The notes under the pieces: model-generated
Database searches by the model: none
Told to the model about the DNA's origin: nothing
Seen by the model: the letters and a program-made list of their open reading frames with translations, nothing else
Position numbers and translations under genes: made by a program
Assembly: GCF_009735585.1 (NCBI RefSeq)
Contig: NZ_VJVW01000005.1
Location: forward strand, 122,920 to 186,919
Origin: Christiangramia aestuarii
GTDB taxonomy: Bacteria; Bacteroidota; Bacteroidia; Flavobacteriales; Flavobacteriaceae
Length of the DNA: 64,000 nt
Direction: 5' to 3'
In this document: positions 1 through 8,554 of the stretch, piece after piece
Layout: each line of letters opens with the position of its first letter
How positions within the stretch are numbered: the first letter of the stretch is position 1

Positions 1-321
1 AAGAAGGATTGTCCCAATGCCCTACAGTTACAAAGCAATTACGCTTACCGGATCATTCAGGCGAAATGGATAGACAGTTCACAGCAGGATTTCAAGGCAG
101 TAATAAAATTACATGGTATAGATAATCTCGGGTTGGTGAGCGAGATCACGCAGGAGATCTCCAGCAACATGCATGTGAACATGAAAAACCTGAATTTTGA
201 CAGTTCAGACGGGGTATTCAGCGGAAGGATCACCCTGGTGGTAAAGAACAATAATATTCTGAATACCATCATCCAAAGGCTCAAAAAAATTAACGGGATA
301 GACAAGGTTACCCGTGAATAA
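1..321 (+). CDS. RelA/SpoT-family (p)ppGpp synthetase/hydrolase, C-terminal end (partial)
   Basis: Only the last 106 residues are inside the window; the reading frame is open from base 1. They begin with a KKDCPNA stretch followed by a Y-R-I-I-x-A-x-W segment and end in an ACT-type fold (V-K-L-H-G-I-D-N-x-G-L-V-S-E-I-T), which is the usual C-terminal regulatory part of long Rel/SpoT alarmone enzymes. The catalytic hydrolase and synthetase domains would lie upstream, outside the window. The family makes and degrades (p)ppGpp in the cytoplasm during the stringent response. The next gene (a Fur-family regulator) follows after 24 bases on the same strand, so the two may share a transcript. Family assignment is from the ACT region only. 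Confidence 0.85.
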   Translation, partial: KKDCPNALQLQSNYAYRIIQAKWIDSSQQDFKAVIKLHGIDNLGLVSEITQEISSNMHVNMKNLNFDSSDGVFSGRITLVVKNNNILNTIIQRLKKINGIDKVTRE

Positions 322-326
322 ACTTT

Positions 327-334
327 TACCTTTG
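327..334 (+). promoter_or_regulatory. Possible -7 promoter element (TACCTTTG) before the Fur-family gene
   Basis: TACCTTTG matches the Bacteroidota sigma-A -7 consensus TAnnTTTG and lies just after the rel stop codon. No clear TTG is seen at the -33 distance, and transcription would start only a few bases before the ATG at 346, so this is weak. Confidence 0.35.
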
Positions 335-345
335 CAAAGCAAATT

Positions 346-801
346 ATGAGCAAAAAAGTCGTAAATAAAAACGATCAGGCGGTCGTAAAAAATGTATTCA
401 CTAAATATCTTGAGGAGAAGGGACACCGGAAAACCCCGGAGAGGTTCGCTATACTTCAGGAGATTTATAATTCTGATGATCATTTTGATATAGAATCCCT
501 CTACATTAAAATGAAAAACAAGAAATACCGTGTTAGCCGCGCCACTCTTTACAATACCATTGAGCTGTTGCTGGAGTGCGGGCTGGTAAGAAAACATCAG
601 TTTGGCCAGAATCAGGCGCAATACGAAAAGTCTTATTTTGACCGTCAGCACGATCACGTTATACTCACCGATACCGGCGAGGTTATTGAATTTTGCGATC
701 CCAGGATCCAGAGTATCAAGCAGACCATCGAAGAGGTATTCGATATCGAGATCAAAAAACATTCACTATACTTCTACGGAAACAAAAAATCAACCAATTA
801 A
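346..801 (+). CDS. Fur-family transcriptional regulator
   Basis: A 151-residue protein of the size usual for Fur/PerR/Zur regulators. The N-terminal winged helix is visible ([11 protein letters not shown] near residues 27-37 and S-R-A-T-L-Y-N-T near 64-71, the recognition helix), followed by a metal-binding dimerisation half with the D-H-V-I-L-T-D-T-G motif and an E-F-C-D-P segment. The C-x2-C pairs of classical zinc-structured Fur are not obvious, only one cysteine being present in the E-F-C-D segment, so whether it senses iron, peroxide or zinc cannot be decided from sequence. It sits between the rel gene and purA, 11 bases before purA. This rel-fur-purA order suggests one housekeeping operon. 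Confidence 0.9.
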   Translation: MSKKVVNKNDQAVVKNVFTKYLEEKGHRKTPERFAILQEIYNSDDHFDIESLYIKMKNKKYRVSRATLYNTIELLLECGLVRKHQFGQNQAQYEKSYFDRQHDHVILTDTGEVIEFCDPRIQSIKQTIEEVFDIEIKKHSLYFYGNKKSTN

Positions 802-812
802 GTTAAAAATTC

Positions 813-2084
813 ATGGCAGTAGATTTACTACTAGGTCTTCAATGGGGTGATGAAGGAAAAGGCAAAATCGTCGACGTCCTTACCTCAAAATACGATATTA
901 TTGCGCGTTTTCAGGGAGGTCCCAACGCAGGGCACACTTTAGAATTCGACGGTCAGAAACATGTTTTACACACGATCCCTTCAGGTATTTTTCACGATAA
1001 TAGCGTGAACCTGGTGGGGAACGGGGTGGTTATAGACCCGGTGATCTTTAAAAAAGAGCTGGACAACCTGGCCAAACACAATATCGATTACAGGTCTAAA
1101 CTGCTTATTTCTAGAAAAGCACATCTCATCCTTCCAACGCACAGGCTGCTGGATGCTGCTTCTGAAGCTTCCAAAGGTAAGGCAAAGATCGGGTCTACGC
1201 TTAAAGGGATTGGCCCAACTTATATGGACAAGACCGGAAGAAATGGTTTAAGAGTTGGAGATCTTGAGCTGGAAGACTGGAAAGAAAGATATCGTGCCCT
1301 TGCAGATAAGCATGAGAAAATGATCGCTTTCTACGACGTCGAAATACAGTATAACCTGAAAGAACTGGAAAAAGAGTTCTGGACCGCCGTGGAAACCTTA
1401 AAAGAACTAACTTTTATAGACAGCGAGGAATATTTACACCAGGCGATGAAAGATGGCAAAAGTATACTTGCCGAAGGTGCCCAGGGATCCTTACTGGATA
1501 TAGATTTTGGAACCTATCCTTTCGTGACCTCTTCGAACACTACCGCTGCCGGTGCCTGCACAGGTCTTGGTGTTGCTCCGAGGGAAATAGGTGAAGCCTT
1601 TGGAATTTTTAAAGCTTATACTACCAGGGTTGGTAGCGGACCTTTCCCAACTGAACTTTTTGACGAGGTGGGAGAAAAAATGGGCCGTATAGGTAACGAA
1701 TTTGGAGCCACTACCGGAAGAAAAAGACGTTGTGGATGGCTTGACCTTGTAGCGCTGAAATATGCCGTACAGGTGAATGGGATTACCCAGCTTATAATGA
1801 TGAAAGGGGACGTGCTTAGCGGTTTTGATACGCTAAAGGTATGTACCGCATATAAATATAAAGGTGAAGAGATCACCCACCTGCCATATAATATTGAACC
1901 AGAAAACCTTCAACCGGTTTATACTGAAGTAAAGGGCTGGAAAGAAGATCTTACAAAGATGACCGATGCCGAGTCACTACCGAAAGAATTTAACGATTAT
2001 GTGGATTTTCTTGAAAAAGAACTTGAAACTCCTATCACCATCGTTTCGGTTGGTCCAGACAGGAAACAAACTATCAAGAGATAA
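813..2084 (+). CDS. purA: Adenylosuccinate synthetase
   Basis: Makes adenylosuccinate from IMP, aspartate and GTP, the first committed step to AMP, in the cytoplasm. At 423 residues it has normal family length. The N-terminal phosphate-binding loop G-D-E-G-K-G-K covers residues 12-18, with catalytic D13 and H41 (G-G-P-N-A-G-H-T) in the same positions as in E. coli PurA. The G-P-x-Y-x-x-K-x-x-R-x-G-x-R signature and the C-terminal V-S-V-G-P-D-R segment are present. It follows the Fur-family gene by 11 bases and is closed by a strong hairpin terminator about 20 bases downstream. Nothing unusual was seen. Confidence 0.98.
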   Translation: MAVDLLLGLQWGDEGKGKIVDVLTSKYDIIARFQGGPNAGHTLEFDGQKHVLHTIPSGIFHDNSVNLVGNGVVIDPVIFKKELDNLAKHNIDYRSKLLISRKAHLILPTHRLLDAASEASKGKAKIGSTLKGIGPTYMDKTGRNGLRVGDLELEDWKERYRALADKHEKMIAFYDVEIQYNLKELEKEFWTAVETLKELTFIDSEEYLHQAMKDGKSILAEGAQGSLLDIDFGTYPFVTSSNTTAAGACTGLGVAPREIGEAFGIFKAYTTRVGSGPFPTELFDEVGEKMGRIGNEFGATTGRKRRCGWLDLVALKYAVQVNGITQLIMMKGDVLSGFDTLKVCTAYKYKGEEITHLPYNIEPENLQPVYTEVKGWKEDLTKMTDAESLPKEFNDYVDFLEKELETPITIVSVGPDRKQTIKR

Positions 2085-2103
2085 TTTATATTATCCCCTA
2101 ATT

Positions 2104-2135
2104 AAAAAAAGGCTGCCATCTGGCAGCCTTTTTTT
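2104..2135. terminator. Bidirectional intrinsic terminator after purA
   Basis: An 8-bp perfect stem (GGCTGCCA/TGGCAGCC, 2111-2118 with 2121-2128) is flanked by an A-run on the left and a T-run on the right. It can stop both purA (plus) and the convergent ferritin-like gene (minus). Confidence 0.9.
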
Positions 2136-2155
2136 ATTGAACTTATATTGTTCTT

Positions 2156-3007
2156 CTATTCATCTGAAACTATGAACAGGCTTGCAATAGCTGTTGCAGT
2201 CTCTGCACTCATTGGCTCATCAAAAGCCTGAGTAACTGCCTCTGTCACATCACCTACAATAGGGTCTGCAAAATTTAGCCCGGTTACGTTAACTCCGCCC
2301 TGCATCACATTCTCTTCTCCATCATAAACCGCCTGAGTTGCTTCTGGCATACCATCACCTCTCATACTTCCGGTAATCCAACCTTCAAGGCCTCTGATTC
2401 TTCTGATTTCAGAAGCATGTCTCGCTTCAACAGAATGTATCTGAAGTGCAGGTTCAAGGAAAGCAGTTCCCATTAGATTTCCAGCCTGTCCCTTATAAGC
2501 TCTTACTCCAGTATCTTCAAATGCCTGAGCCAATGCCAGTAATTGGGCATAAGCCGTTTCCTGACCTATTCCATTATCATTAAACGGATCAAAAGCTCCA
2601 CCGGCAGTAAAATCGAAAGTTGGTGAATCAACAGGAGTTGCCCCTGCACCTTCCAGTCCTGCACGTAGAAAATCTACGTGAGCAGATTCGTGCTTAGAAA
2701 TTTGCATATAAACAGTTTCTGCACGTCCTGCTGTTAACACTCCAGATTCTAAAGCTTTTATATAGAATTCAGCTTCGAGATATTCTAGTGTAAGTGCTAA
2801 TTGTAAAGCATCGACTGCAGAATTCTCCTGAAAAAAAGCAGCTGTAGCCGCTTTTGCTTTTCCGGAAGTTGCCAGACCAAACGGTACTGCAGCTGCTGCT
2901 GCCTTTTTCCCAAAAGAGCCAAGCGTATTGAACATCTCTCTTCTTGAAGATGATTTTGTGGTTAATTTTTCAGATGAAAATTCATCTAATAATTTTATAA
3001 TACTCAT
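2156..3007 (-). CDS. Exported ferritin-like domain protein (Ferritin_2 type)
   Basis: A 283-residue protein with a twin-arginine-like export signal: S-S-R-R-E-M-F near residue 20, then an alanine-rich hydrophobic stretch. The mature part is a predicted four-helix bundle carrying Glu/His metal-ligand motifs: L-E-Y-L-E-A-E-F-Y, S-K-H-E-S-A-H-V-D-F-L, a later A-F-E-D-T-G-V-x-A-Y, and S-V-E-A-R-H-A-S-E-I-R-R. These are the E-x-x-H pairs of ferritin-like diiron folds. It is 24 bases downstream of a paralogue with the same motifs, so the two form an operon. Members of this family are often exported, and their substrate is not established. The role (iron or oxidative stress, or desiccation-related) is inference. 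The terminator at 2104-2135 follows. Confidence 0.8.
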   Translation of the reverse strand: MSIIKLLDEFSSEKLTTKSSSRREMFNTLGSFGKKAAAAAVPFGLATSGKAKAATAAFFQENSAVDALQLALTLEYLEAEFYIKALESGVLTAGRAETVYMQISKHESAHVDFLRAGLEGAGATPVDSPTFDFTAGGAFDPFNDNGIGQETAYAQLLALAQAFEDTGVRAYKGQAGNLMGTAFLEPALQIHSVEARHASEIRRIRGLEGWITGSMRGDGMPEATQAVYDGEENVMQGGVNVTGLNFADPIVGDVTEAVTQAFDEPMSAETATAIASLFIVSDE

Positions 3008-3031
3008 AATGTCTTTTTTGATGTTAGTAGA

Positions 3032-3820
3032 TTATGCTCCGGTCATTGGTTCCGGTAAATTGTTTGCTGTAAATTCAGTAACGATAAAGTCACCTGCAAT
3101 ATCAAACACTTCAGAAGGATCGTAAGCCACGTCCAGTCCATTTTCAGGATTAACTATATCATCCCCGGCAAAATCTGCGGAATCTGGATTAATCAGGGAC
3201 CGTATCGCTGAAGCATGTCTTGCCTCGACAGAAACGATTTTTCCGGCGAGGGTTAGATAGGTAGCATCTGCAATTCTATCCCCGGCACCATTATAGGCTC
3301 CTACTCCGGTATCTTCTAATGCCATAGCAGTTGCAAGAACTGAATCTCTACTATCAAAATCTATTGAAGAAACATCAAATTCGAGGTCAGGAAGCGTATT
3401 TTCTTCCCCAGCTACTGATGTGATCGCAGCTTTGAAAAAATCTCTATGAATTACCTCGTGATTATATAGGTCATCAAAAAGATCCTTTTCCTCTTGTGGT
3501 GCACCGGCATAATATGCTCCAGCGCGTACCTGCGTGTAGAATGCTGCTTCCAGTTGTTCCAGGGCGTAGGCATAATTCAGAATTCCTACATCACCGCTAC
3601 CAAGATCGAATACTTCCATACCTGGATCTGGATCTGGTGTTGGGTCTGGCATATCTGGGCTTCCTCCGGGATTAAATTCTTCTTCACTACAGCCGTACAG
3701 TAAAAAGCTGGTCCCGGCTATTCCCAGTCCCCCCAATTTAATGAACTTCCTTCGCGAATTGTTTTTCGATTTTTCGGAAGATGCATCTAACACATCCACC
3801 TTGACTAAGGGTTTTTTCAT
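3032..3820 (-). CDS. Exported ferritin-like domain lipoprotein, first gene of the pair
   Basis: The N-terminus has N-S-R-R-K-F-I-K-L-G-G, a twin-arginine motif, followed by a hydrophobic core ending in L-L-Y-G-C, so it looks like a Tat-exported lipoprotein. A proline/aspartate linker (P-D-P-T-P-D-P-D-P) then leads to a ferritin-like four-helix domain with L-E-Q-L-E-A-A-F-Y, N-H-E-V-I-H-R-D-F-F, A-L-E-D-T-G-V-G-A-Y and S-V-E-A-R-H-A-S-A-I-R. These are the same metal-binding motifs as the downstream paralogue. The start at 3820 gives a compact signal peptide; an in-frame ATG at 3841 would add seven residues. About 140 bases separate its start from the divergent LPS-transport gene. Confidence 0.78.
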   Translation of the reverse strand: MKKPLVKVDVLDASSEKSKNNSRRKFIKLGGLGIAGTSFLLYGCSEEEFNPGGSPDMPDPTPDPDPGMEVFDLGSGDVGILNYAYALEQLEAAFYTQVRAGAYYAGAPQEEKDLFDDLYNHEVIHRDFFKAAITSVAGEENTLPDLEFDVSSIDFDSRDSVLATAMALEDTGVGAYNGAGDRIADATYLTLAGKIVSVEARHASAIRSLINPDSADFAGDDIVNPENGLDVAYDPSEVFDIAGDFIVTEFTANNLPEPMTGA

Positions 3821-3997
3821 AATTAAAATTTTAGTTTCCATTGAAACTTACGATTAGAAACCAGCCTTGGTTTTAATGTGGTAGTTAAGTTTATCTTAAA
3901 ACGCCTTAATTTGAGAAAGCTTTATGCTTTCACTGATTACATTAAGAATATTTAAGAAACGTTGAAGATTAGTAATAAAACCCGGTATCTCTTAAAA

Positions 3998-4031
3998 TTG
4001 AAAACTGATACTTCTAATTTCATTACTTTTG
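3998..4031 (+). promoter_or_regulatory. Predicted sigma-A promoter (TTG-N23-TACTTTTG)
   Basis: TTG at 3998-4000 and TACTTTTG at 4024-4031, separated by 23 bases, match the Bacteroidota housekeeping promoter (TTG, 17-23 bases, TAnnTTTG). It lies inside the longest possible reading frame of the OstA-like gene and supports a start at 4046 rather than 3962. Confidence 0.5.
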
Positions 4032-4045
4032 AAAAAAATTTCAGC

Positions 4046-5821
4046 TTGTTAAGACCATATTCTATAATAGTTTTTTTTCTCGTTTGCAGCATACAGGTCC
4101 TGGCCCAGCAAAACCAGGAGATCAATTATGATTCAGACCGAACTTTAAAGAACGAACAAAGATATCCTGGAGCCCTTATTCTTAGTAAAGTGGACAACCA
4201 GGTATATTTTGATCATGATGGTATTGAAGTATGGTGCGATAATGCAGTTTTTTATAAGAATGCCAATTTCTTTAAGGCTTACGGGAACATTAGGATGCAG
4301 CAGGGCGATAGTGTTCGTATGACCAGTAATTATGCTGAATACAACGGCAATACCGAGTTCGCCTTCGCCAGCGGGAATGTAAGAATGGAAAGGCCACAAA
4401 CCACCCTGGAAACGGATAGTCTTTTCTTCGACAGGATCAAACAACAGGCATATTACAGAAGTGGCGGAAAGGTCACCGATACCGCCAGTGTACTTACCAG
4501 TACCGTTGGCAGGTATTATATGGACCAGGACAAATACAGTTTTGTGAACCAGGTCGTGGTAACCAATCCTGAATACACCATCAATTCTGAACAGCTGGAT
4601 TTTTATTCAGAAAGCGGGCATGCCTATTTATACGGACCATCCACCATCGAGAGTGAGACCAGCACGGTTTACTGTGAACGAGGGTTTTATGATACCCGGG
4701 CAGATAATGGCTACTTTGTAAAGAATTCACAGATCAATTACGATAACAGGATTTTAAAAGGCGACAGTCTTTATTTTAACCGGGGAAAAAGCTTTGCTTC
4801 TGCAACCAATAATATCAGGGTTATAGACACCATAAACGACAGTCGCGTCACCGGGCATTATGCAGAGGTTTACCGGGACAAGGATTCGGTTTTCATAACC
4901 AAACGCGCTATGGCTGCAAGCCTTCAGGATCGTGACACCCTATTTATTCACAGTGACACCATCATGATTACTGGCAAGCCCGAAAAAAGGATCATCCGCG
5001 GATATTACGATGTACGCATCTTTAAGGAAGACCAAACCGGGGAAAACCCGATGAGCGGTAGAAGTGATTCTATCTATTCCGATCAAAAATCGGGACTTAC
5101 CAAGCTTATAAACATGAGCAGGTTTGGAAATGGCAAACCGGTGCTCTGGTCTGGCGAAAACCAGATGTCTGGCGATAGCATTCACCTGCAGAGCAATACC
5201 AAAACCGAGCAGCTGGATTCCTTACTGGTCTTCGACAATGCCTTTCTTATTCAAAAAGATACGATCGAAGGTTATAATCAGCTCAGGGGAAAAGAACTAA
5301 CCGGTTATTTTGTAGATAATGAGCTGCAGAAAGTGGTTATTAATAAGAATACGGAGACGCTTAATTATATGCGTAACGAGGATAGCGATCTTATTGGAAT
5401 TAATAAGACGCTGGCCAGTTCAGTGGAGATCTTCTTCAACGAACAGCAGATACAGGATATTTATTATTACAATCAGGTAGATGGAACTCTTACTCCTGAA
5501 GAAGACTTCCCTCCCAATGCTCGCCAATTGCAAGGCTTCAACTGGCGTGGCGAAGAACGTATTACCAGCAAGGAGAGCCTTTTTGAAGGAGACCCACCTT
5601 TAAAACTACCTAAGATCAAAGGAATTCCCTTACCCGATGAACCGGATGAGTTCTTTGATGAAAGGGAGGATGACGACCCGCTCCTGAATGAGAATTCAAG
5701 GTTAGACCCCAAAGTCCTGAAAAACCAGGACCTAGACAGCCTCAAGACAAAGCAAGAGGTTCAGAAGGATTCTATCAAAAATGATCCGCCGGCCACAGAT
5801 AGTATTAAAGCAAAAGAATAG
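4046..5821 (+). CDS. OstA/LptA-like LPS-transport protein
   Basis: A secreted protein of about 591 residues. From the TTG at 4046 the N-terminus is a compact signal peptide ending L-A-Q. The body is a long series of short repeats of the form Y-A-E-x-x-x-x, G-N-V-R-M and T-D-S-L-x-F-D that recur as in OstA/LptA beta-jellyroll domains; these carry lipopolysaccharide across the periplasm. The C-terminal 100 residues are proline- and acid-rich and probably disordered. Much longer than proteobacterial LptA, as is usual in Bacteroidota. The frame is open from a TTG at 3962, giving 28 more residues that look non-signal-like. It is followed after 8 bases by an aminotransferase gene with which it may be co-transcribed. 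The family call is from repeats and signal peptide. Confidence 0.75.
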   Translation: MLRPYSIIVFFLVCSIQVLAQQNQEINYDSDRTLKNEQRYPGALILSKVDNQVYFDHDGIEVWCDNAVFYKNANFFKAYGNIRMQQGDSVRMTSNYAEYNGNTEFAFASGNVRMERPQTTLETDSLFFDRIKQQAYYRSGGKVTDTASVLTSTVGRYYMDQDKYSFVNQVVVTNPEYTINSEQLDFYSESGHAYLYGPSTIESETSTVYCERGFYDTRADNGYFVKNSQINYDNRILKGDSLYFNRGKSFASATNNIRVIDTINDSRVTGHYAEVYRDKDSVFITKRAMAASLQDRDTLFIHSDTIMITGKPEKRIIRGYYDVRIFKEDQTGENPMSGRSDSIYSDQKSGLTKLINMSRFGNGKPVLWSGENQMSGDSIHLQSNTKTEQLDSLLVFDNAFLIQKDTIEGYNQLRGKELTGYFVDNELQKVVINKNTETLNYMRNEDSDLIGINKTLASSVEIFFNEQQIQDIYYYNQVDGTLTPEEDFPPNARQLQGFNWRGEERITSKESLFEGDPPLKLPKIKGIPLPDEPDEFFDEREDDDPLLNENSRLDPKVLKNQDLDSLKTKQEVQKDSIKNDPPATDSIKAKE

Positions 5822-5829
5822 GAAAAGTT

Positions 5830-7026
5830 TTGAGAAAGGATTTTTTAAAATACCAGGCCCAAACTACTCCGCATCCACTTGCTTTAGAGGTCTCCCACGC
5901 AAAAGGCAGCTATATTATCACTACCGATGGAAAAGAACACCTGGATTTTGTTGCGGGAGTTTCTGCCTGCAGCCTCGGGCATTCTCATCCCCGGGTAGTT
6001 GCTGCCATAAAGTCACAGGCAGATAAATACCTGCACGTGATGGTCTATGGCGAGTATGCCCAGCAACCCGCGGTGGCCCTTGCCAGGTTGCTTTCAGAAC
6101 ATCTACCCGATCCCTTAAGCAAAACCTACCTGGTAAATTCGGGTACCGAAGCTATCGAAGGCGCGATGAAACTGGCCAGGCGTGCTACAAATAGATCTAA
6201 GATCATAGCTGCAAAAAAAGCCTATCACGGCAATACCATGGGCTCCCTTAGCCTTATGGATTTCGAAGAAAGGGTGAAGCCCTTCCGCCCCCTGGTAGGG
6301 GATATTTCTTTTATTGAATTCAATAATGAAGCAGATCTTTTAAAGATCTCCGAAAGAACTGCCGCCGTGATCCTGGAAACCATTCAGGGAGGCGCGGGAT
6401 TTATCATGCCGGAAGGAGATTACCTGAAAAAGGTAAAACAAAGATGTGAAGAAGTTGGCGCACTGCTCATCCTGGACGAGATTCAGCCAGGCTTTGGCCG
6501 TACCGGCAAGCTCTTCGGATTTGAAAATTTCGGAGTGGTGCCAGATATCGTTGCCATGGGCAAAGGTATGGGAGGCGGCCTGCCCATAGGAGCATTTTCG
6601 GCTTCAGAGGACCTGATGGACCTTTTAATGGATAATCCTAAACTTGGGCATATCACCACCTTTGGCGGAAATCCCTTGATCGCCGCCGCCGCACTCGCCA
6701 CCTTACAGGAAATTACCGAAACAGGGCTGATGGAAGATAGCCTGCGGAAAGAAAATTTATTCAGAAAAAACTTACAGCATCCTCTTATCGAAGAAATTAG
6801 AGGAAAGGGATTAATGCTGGCCCTCATCCTAAAATCTGCCGAAATTGCCGATAAACTGGTTCTCAGGGCCAAGGAAAACCAGCTTATCCTATTCTGGCTG
6901 CTCTATGAAAAACGAGCAGTGAGGCTTACTCCGCCGCTAACCATCTCTGATGAAGAAATATTGAAAGGTTGTGGCATTATTGTTGACATACTCACTGAAA
7001 TTGAGAAGGAAGACAAGGAGTGTTAA
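5830..7026 (+). CDS. Class III pyridoxal-phosphate aminotransferase (acetylornithine/GABA type)
   Basis: A 398-residue fold-type I PLP enzyme. Visible motifs are N-S-G-T-E-A-I-E-G-A-M-K-L-A-R (phosphate-binding region, about residue 104), A-Y-H-G-N-T-M-G, the L-I-L-D-E-I-Q-P-G-F-G-R-T-G segment (aspartate that contacts the pyridine nitrogen), and A-M-G-K-G-M-G-G-G, with K245 as the Schiff-base lysine. The substrate cannot be read from sequence: acetylornithine, succinylornithine and 4-aminobutyrate aminotransferases share these motifs, and no arginine-synthesis genes lie nearby. It starts with TTG; no in-frame ATG exists before residue 74, which is inside the conserved domain. It lies 8 bases after the OstA-like gene. 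Confidence 0.88.
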   Translation: MRKDFLKYQAQTTPHPLALEVSHAKGSYIITTDGKEHLDFVAGVSACSLGHSHPRVVAAIKSQADKYLHVMVYGEYAQQPAVALARLLSEHLPDPLSKTYLVNSGTEAIEGAMKLARRATNRSKIIAAKKAYHGNTMGSLSLMDFEERVKPFRPLVGDISFIEFNNEADLLKISERTAAVILETIQGGAGFIMPEGDYLKKVKQRCEEVGALLILDEIQPGFGRTGKLFGFENFGVVPDIVAMGKGMGGGLPIGAFSASEDLMDLLMDNPKLGHITTFGGNPLIAAAALATLQEITETGLMEDSLRKENLFRKNLQHPLIEEIRGKGLMLALILKSAEIADKLVLRAKENQLILFWLLYEKRAVRLTPPLTISDEEILKGCGIIVDILTEIEKEDKEC

Positions 7027-7117
7027 TTATTTTGTTAACAACAATAAAACGCAATTCCCAAATCGCCTTTAATCATTTTTAACTTTAGTACAGTAGAAAT
7101 CCCTTAATCCCTCTCTT

Positions 7118-8515
7118 ATGCAGTTAAGCCATAACGAAGAAGATAATTTCTCACTTGCCAGGTTCGAATCCATGCTTAAGACAAACGATGTTTTATTCTT
7201 CGATTCTAACGAGTTTGAAAATATTATTCATTACTATCTAGAAAACGGTAAGATCTCCCTGGCTAAAAAAGCTGTGAAGATGGGACTTGCCCAGCATCCT
7301 GCATCTGTGAACCTAAAACTGTTCAAGGTGGAGATCCTGGTCTTTGAGGATAAACTGGAATTGGCAGACGGTATTCTCAACGAACTAAAAGAACTGGAAT
7401 CTTCTAATGAGGAGATATACATTCAGAAAGCCCAGATCTACTCTAAAAAGGATATGCACGCCGAAGCTATCAAAATGCTTGAGGCCGCCCTGGAGATCAC
7501 CCTGGAGGATGCAGAAATATTCAATCTCATAGGGATGGAATACCTGTTCCTGGAAGATTTCGAAAATGCAAAATACAGTTTTATGAAGTGCCTGGAGGCC
7601 GATGATGAGGATTATTCGGCACTTTATAATGTGATGTATTGTTTCGATTTTCTTGAGCAGAAGACCGAAGCTATAGAATACCTGAACATGTACCTGGATA
7701 AGAACCCTTACTGCGAGGTGGCCTGGCACCAGGTAGGTAAACAATATTTTGACCTTAAAGAATACAACAAGGCCCTGGCTGCCTTCGATTTTGCCATAAT
7801 CAGTGACGACAGGTTCGTAGGTGCCTACCTTGAAAAAGGAAAGGTCCTGGAAAAGCTGAAACGCTACAACGAGGCTATCGAGAACTATAATATCACCCTG
7901 GAGCTGGAAGACCCTACTTCTTTCGCCTACCTGAGAATTGGTAAATGTTTCGAGAAACTGGGATGCGACGATTTCGCGTTGAAGAACTACAAGCAAACGG
8001 TTCACGAGGATCCCTTGCTGGATAAAGGCTGGATCGCGATCACCGATTTCTATATCAAAAAGCTGAACTTTCAGAAAGCGCTTTATTACATCAACAAGGC
8101 TATCAACATAGATGAAGAGAATGTGCTGTACTGGAAGCGATATGCCAAGATCAACAGCCGCCTTAACTTTTATGAGGAAGCTGAACAGGGTTACAAAAAA
8201 AGCCTGGAACTGGGCAATTATGAGCTTGAGACCTGGATAAGGAGATGTGATATCCTTATCGGGCTCGGAGAATATGAAACCGCTATCACCAGTATGATAC
8301 AGGCCCTGGAATTTTACCCGAACACGGCAGAGATAGAATACCGCCTGGCGGGACTTTTCTTTTCTACCAATAAAGGGGAGAAAGGCTACTTCCACCTCAA
8401 CAATGCCCTGAAAATAGATTCAGAATATTACATTATCATCGAGGAGTTATTCCCTAATATCTTCGAGCGCAAAAGCGTGCGACAAATTATAAATTCCTTC
8501 GTAAAGCTCTCTTAG
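7118..8515 (+). CDS. Tetratricopeptide-repeat protein
   Basis: A 465-residue protein made almost entirely of TPR units, recognised by recurring pairs such as A-x-x-x-G-x-x-x-A-x-x-x-Y and E-A-I-E-N-Y-x-x-A-L-E-L throughout, including A-W-H-Q-V-G-K-Q-Y-F-D-L-K-E-Y-N-K-A. There is no signal peptide or membrane segment, so it is predicted to be a cytoplasmic scaffold. No enzymatic domain is seen. A perfect 10-base palindrome (TTGTTAACAA, 7032-7041) lies upstream, between it and the aminotransferase gene. The DUF368 transporter genes start 39 bases downstream. The partner protein is unknown. Confidence 0.85.
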   Translation: MQLSHNEEDNFSLARFESMLKTNDVLFFDSNEFENIIHYYLENGKISLAKKAVKMGLAQHPASVNLKLFKVEILVFEDKLELADGILNELKELESSNEEIYIQKAQIYSKKDMHAEAIKMLEAALEITLEDAEIFNLIGMEYLFLEDFENAKYSFMKCLEADDEDYSALYNVMYCFDFLEQKTEAIEYLNMYLDKNPYCEVAWHQVGKQYFDLKEYNKALAAFDFAIISDDRFVGAYLEKGKVLEKLKRYNEAIENYNITLELEDPTSFAYLRIGKCFEKLGCDDFALKNYKQTVHEDPLLDKGWIAITDFYIKKLNFQKALYYINKAINIDEENVLYWKRYAKINSRLNFYEEAEQGYKKSLELGNYELETWIRRCDILIGLGEYETAITSMIQALEFYPNTAEIEYRLAGLFFSTNKGEKGYFHLNNALKIDSEYYIIIEELFPNIFERKSVRQIINSFVKLS

Positions 8516-8524
8516 TAATTTTGC

Positions 8525-8532
8525 TACCTTTG
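8525..8532 (+). promoter_or_regulatory. -7 promoter element (TACCTTTG) for the DUF368-DUF368-aroE operon
   Basis: TACCTTTG matches TAnnTTTG and lies 22 bases before the ATG at 8555, a plausible distance for a short leader. No TTG at the expected -33 spacing was found. Confidence 0.45.
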
Positions 8533-8554
8533 GGCGAAATCACAAAAAAAGAAG

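Noticed and set aside
205-762. A 185-residue minus-strand frame over the rel/fur region
   Set aside because: It overlaps two genes with strong family motifs on the plus strand and has no motif of its own.
7385-8395. A 336-residue reading frame on the minus strand across the TPR gene
   Set aside because: It is entirely antisense to a clear TPR coding region with ordinary repeats, and the predicted protein has no recognisable domains.
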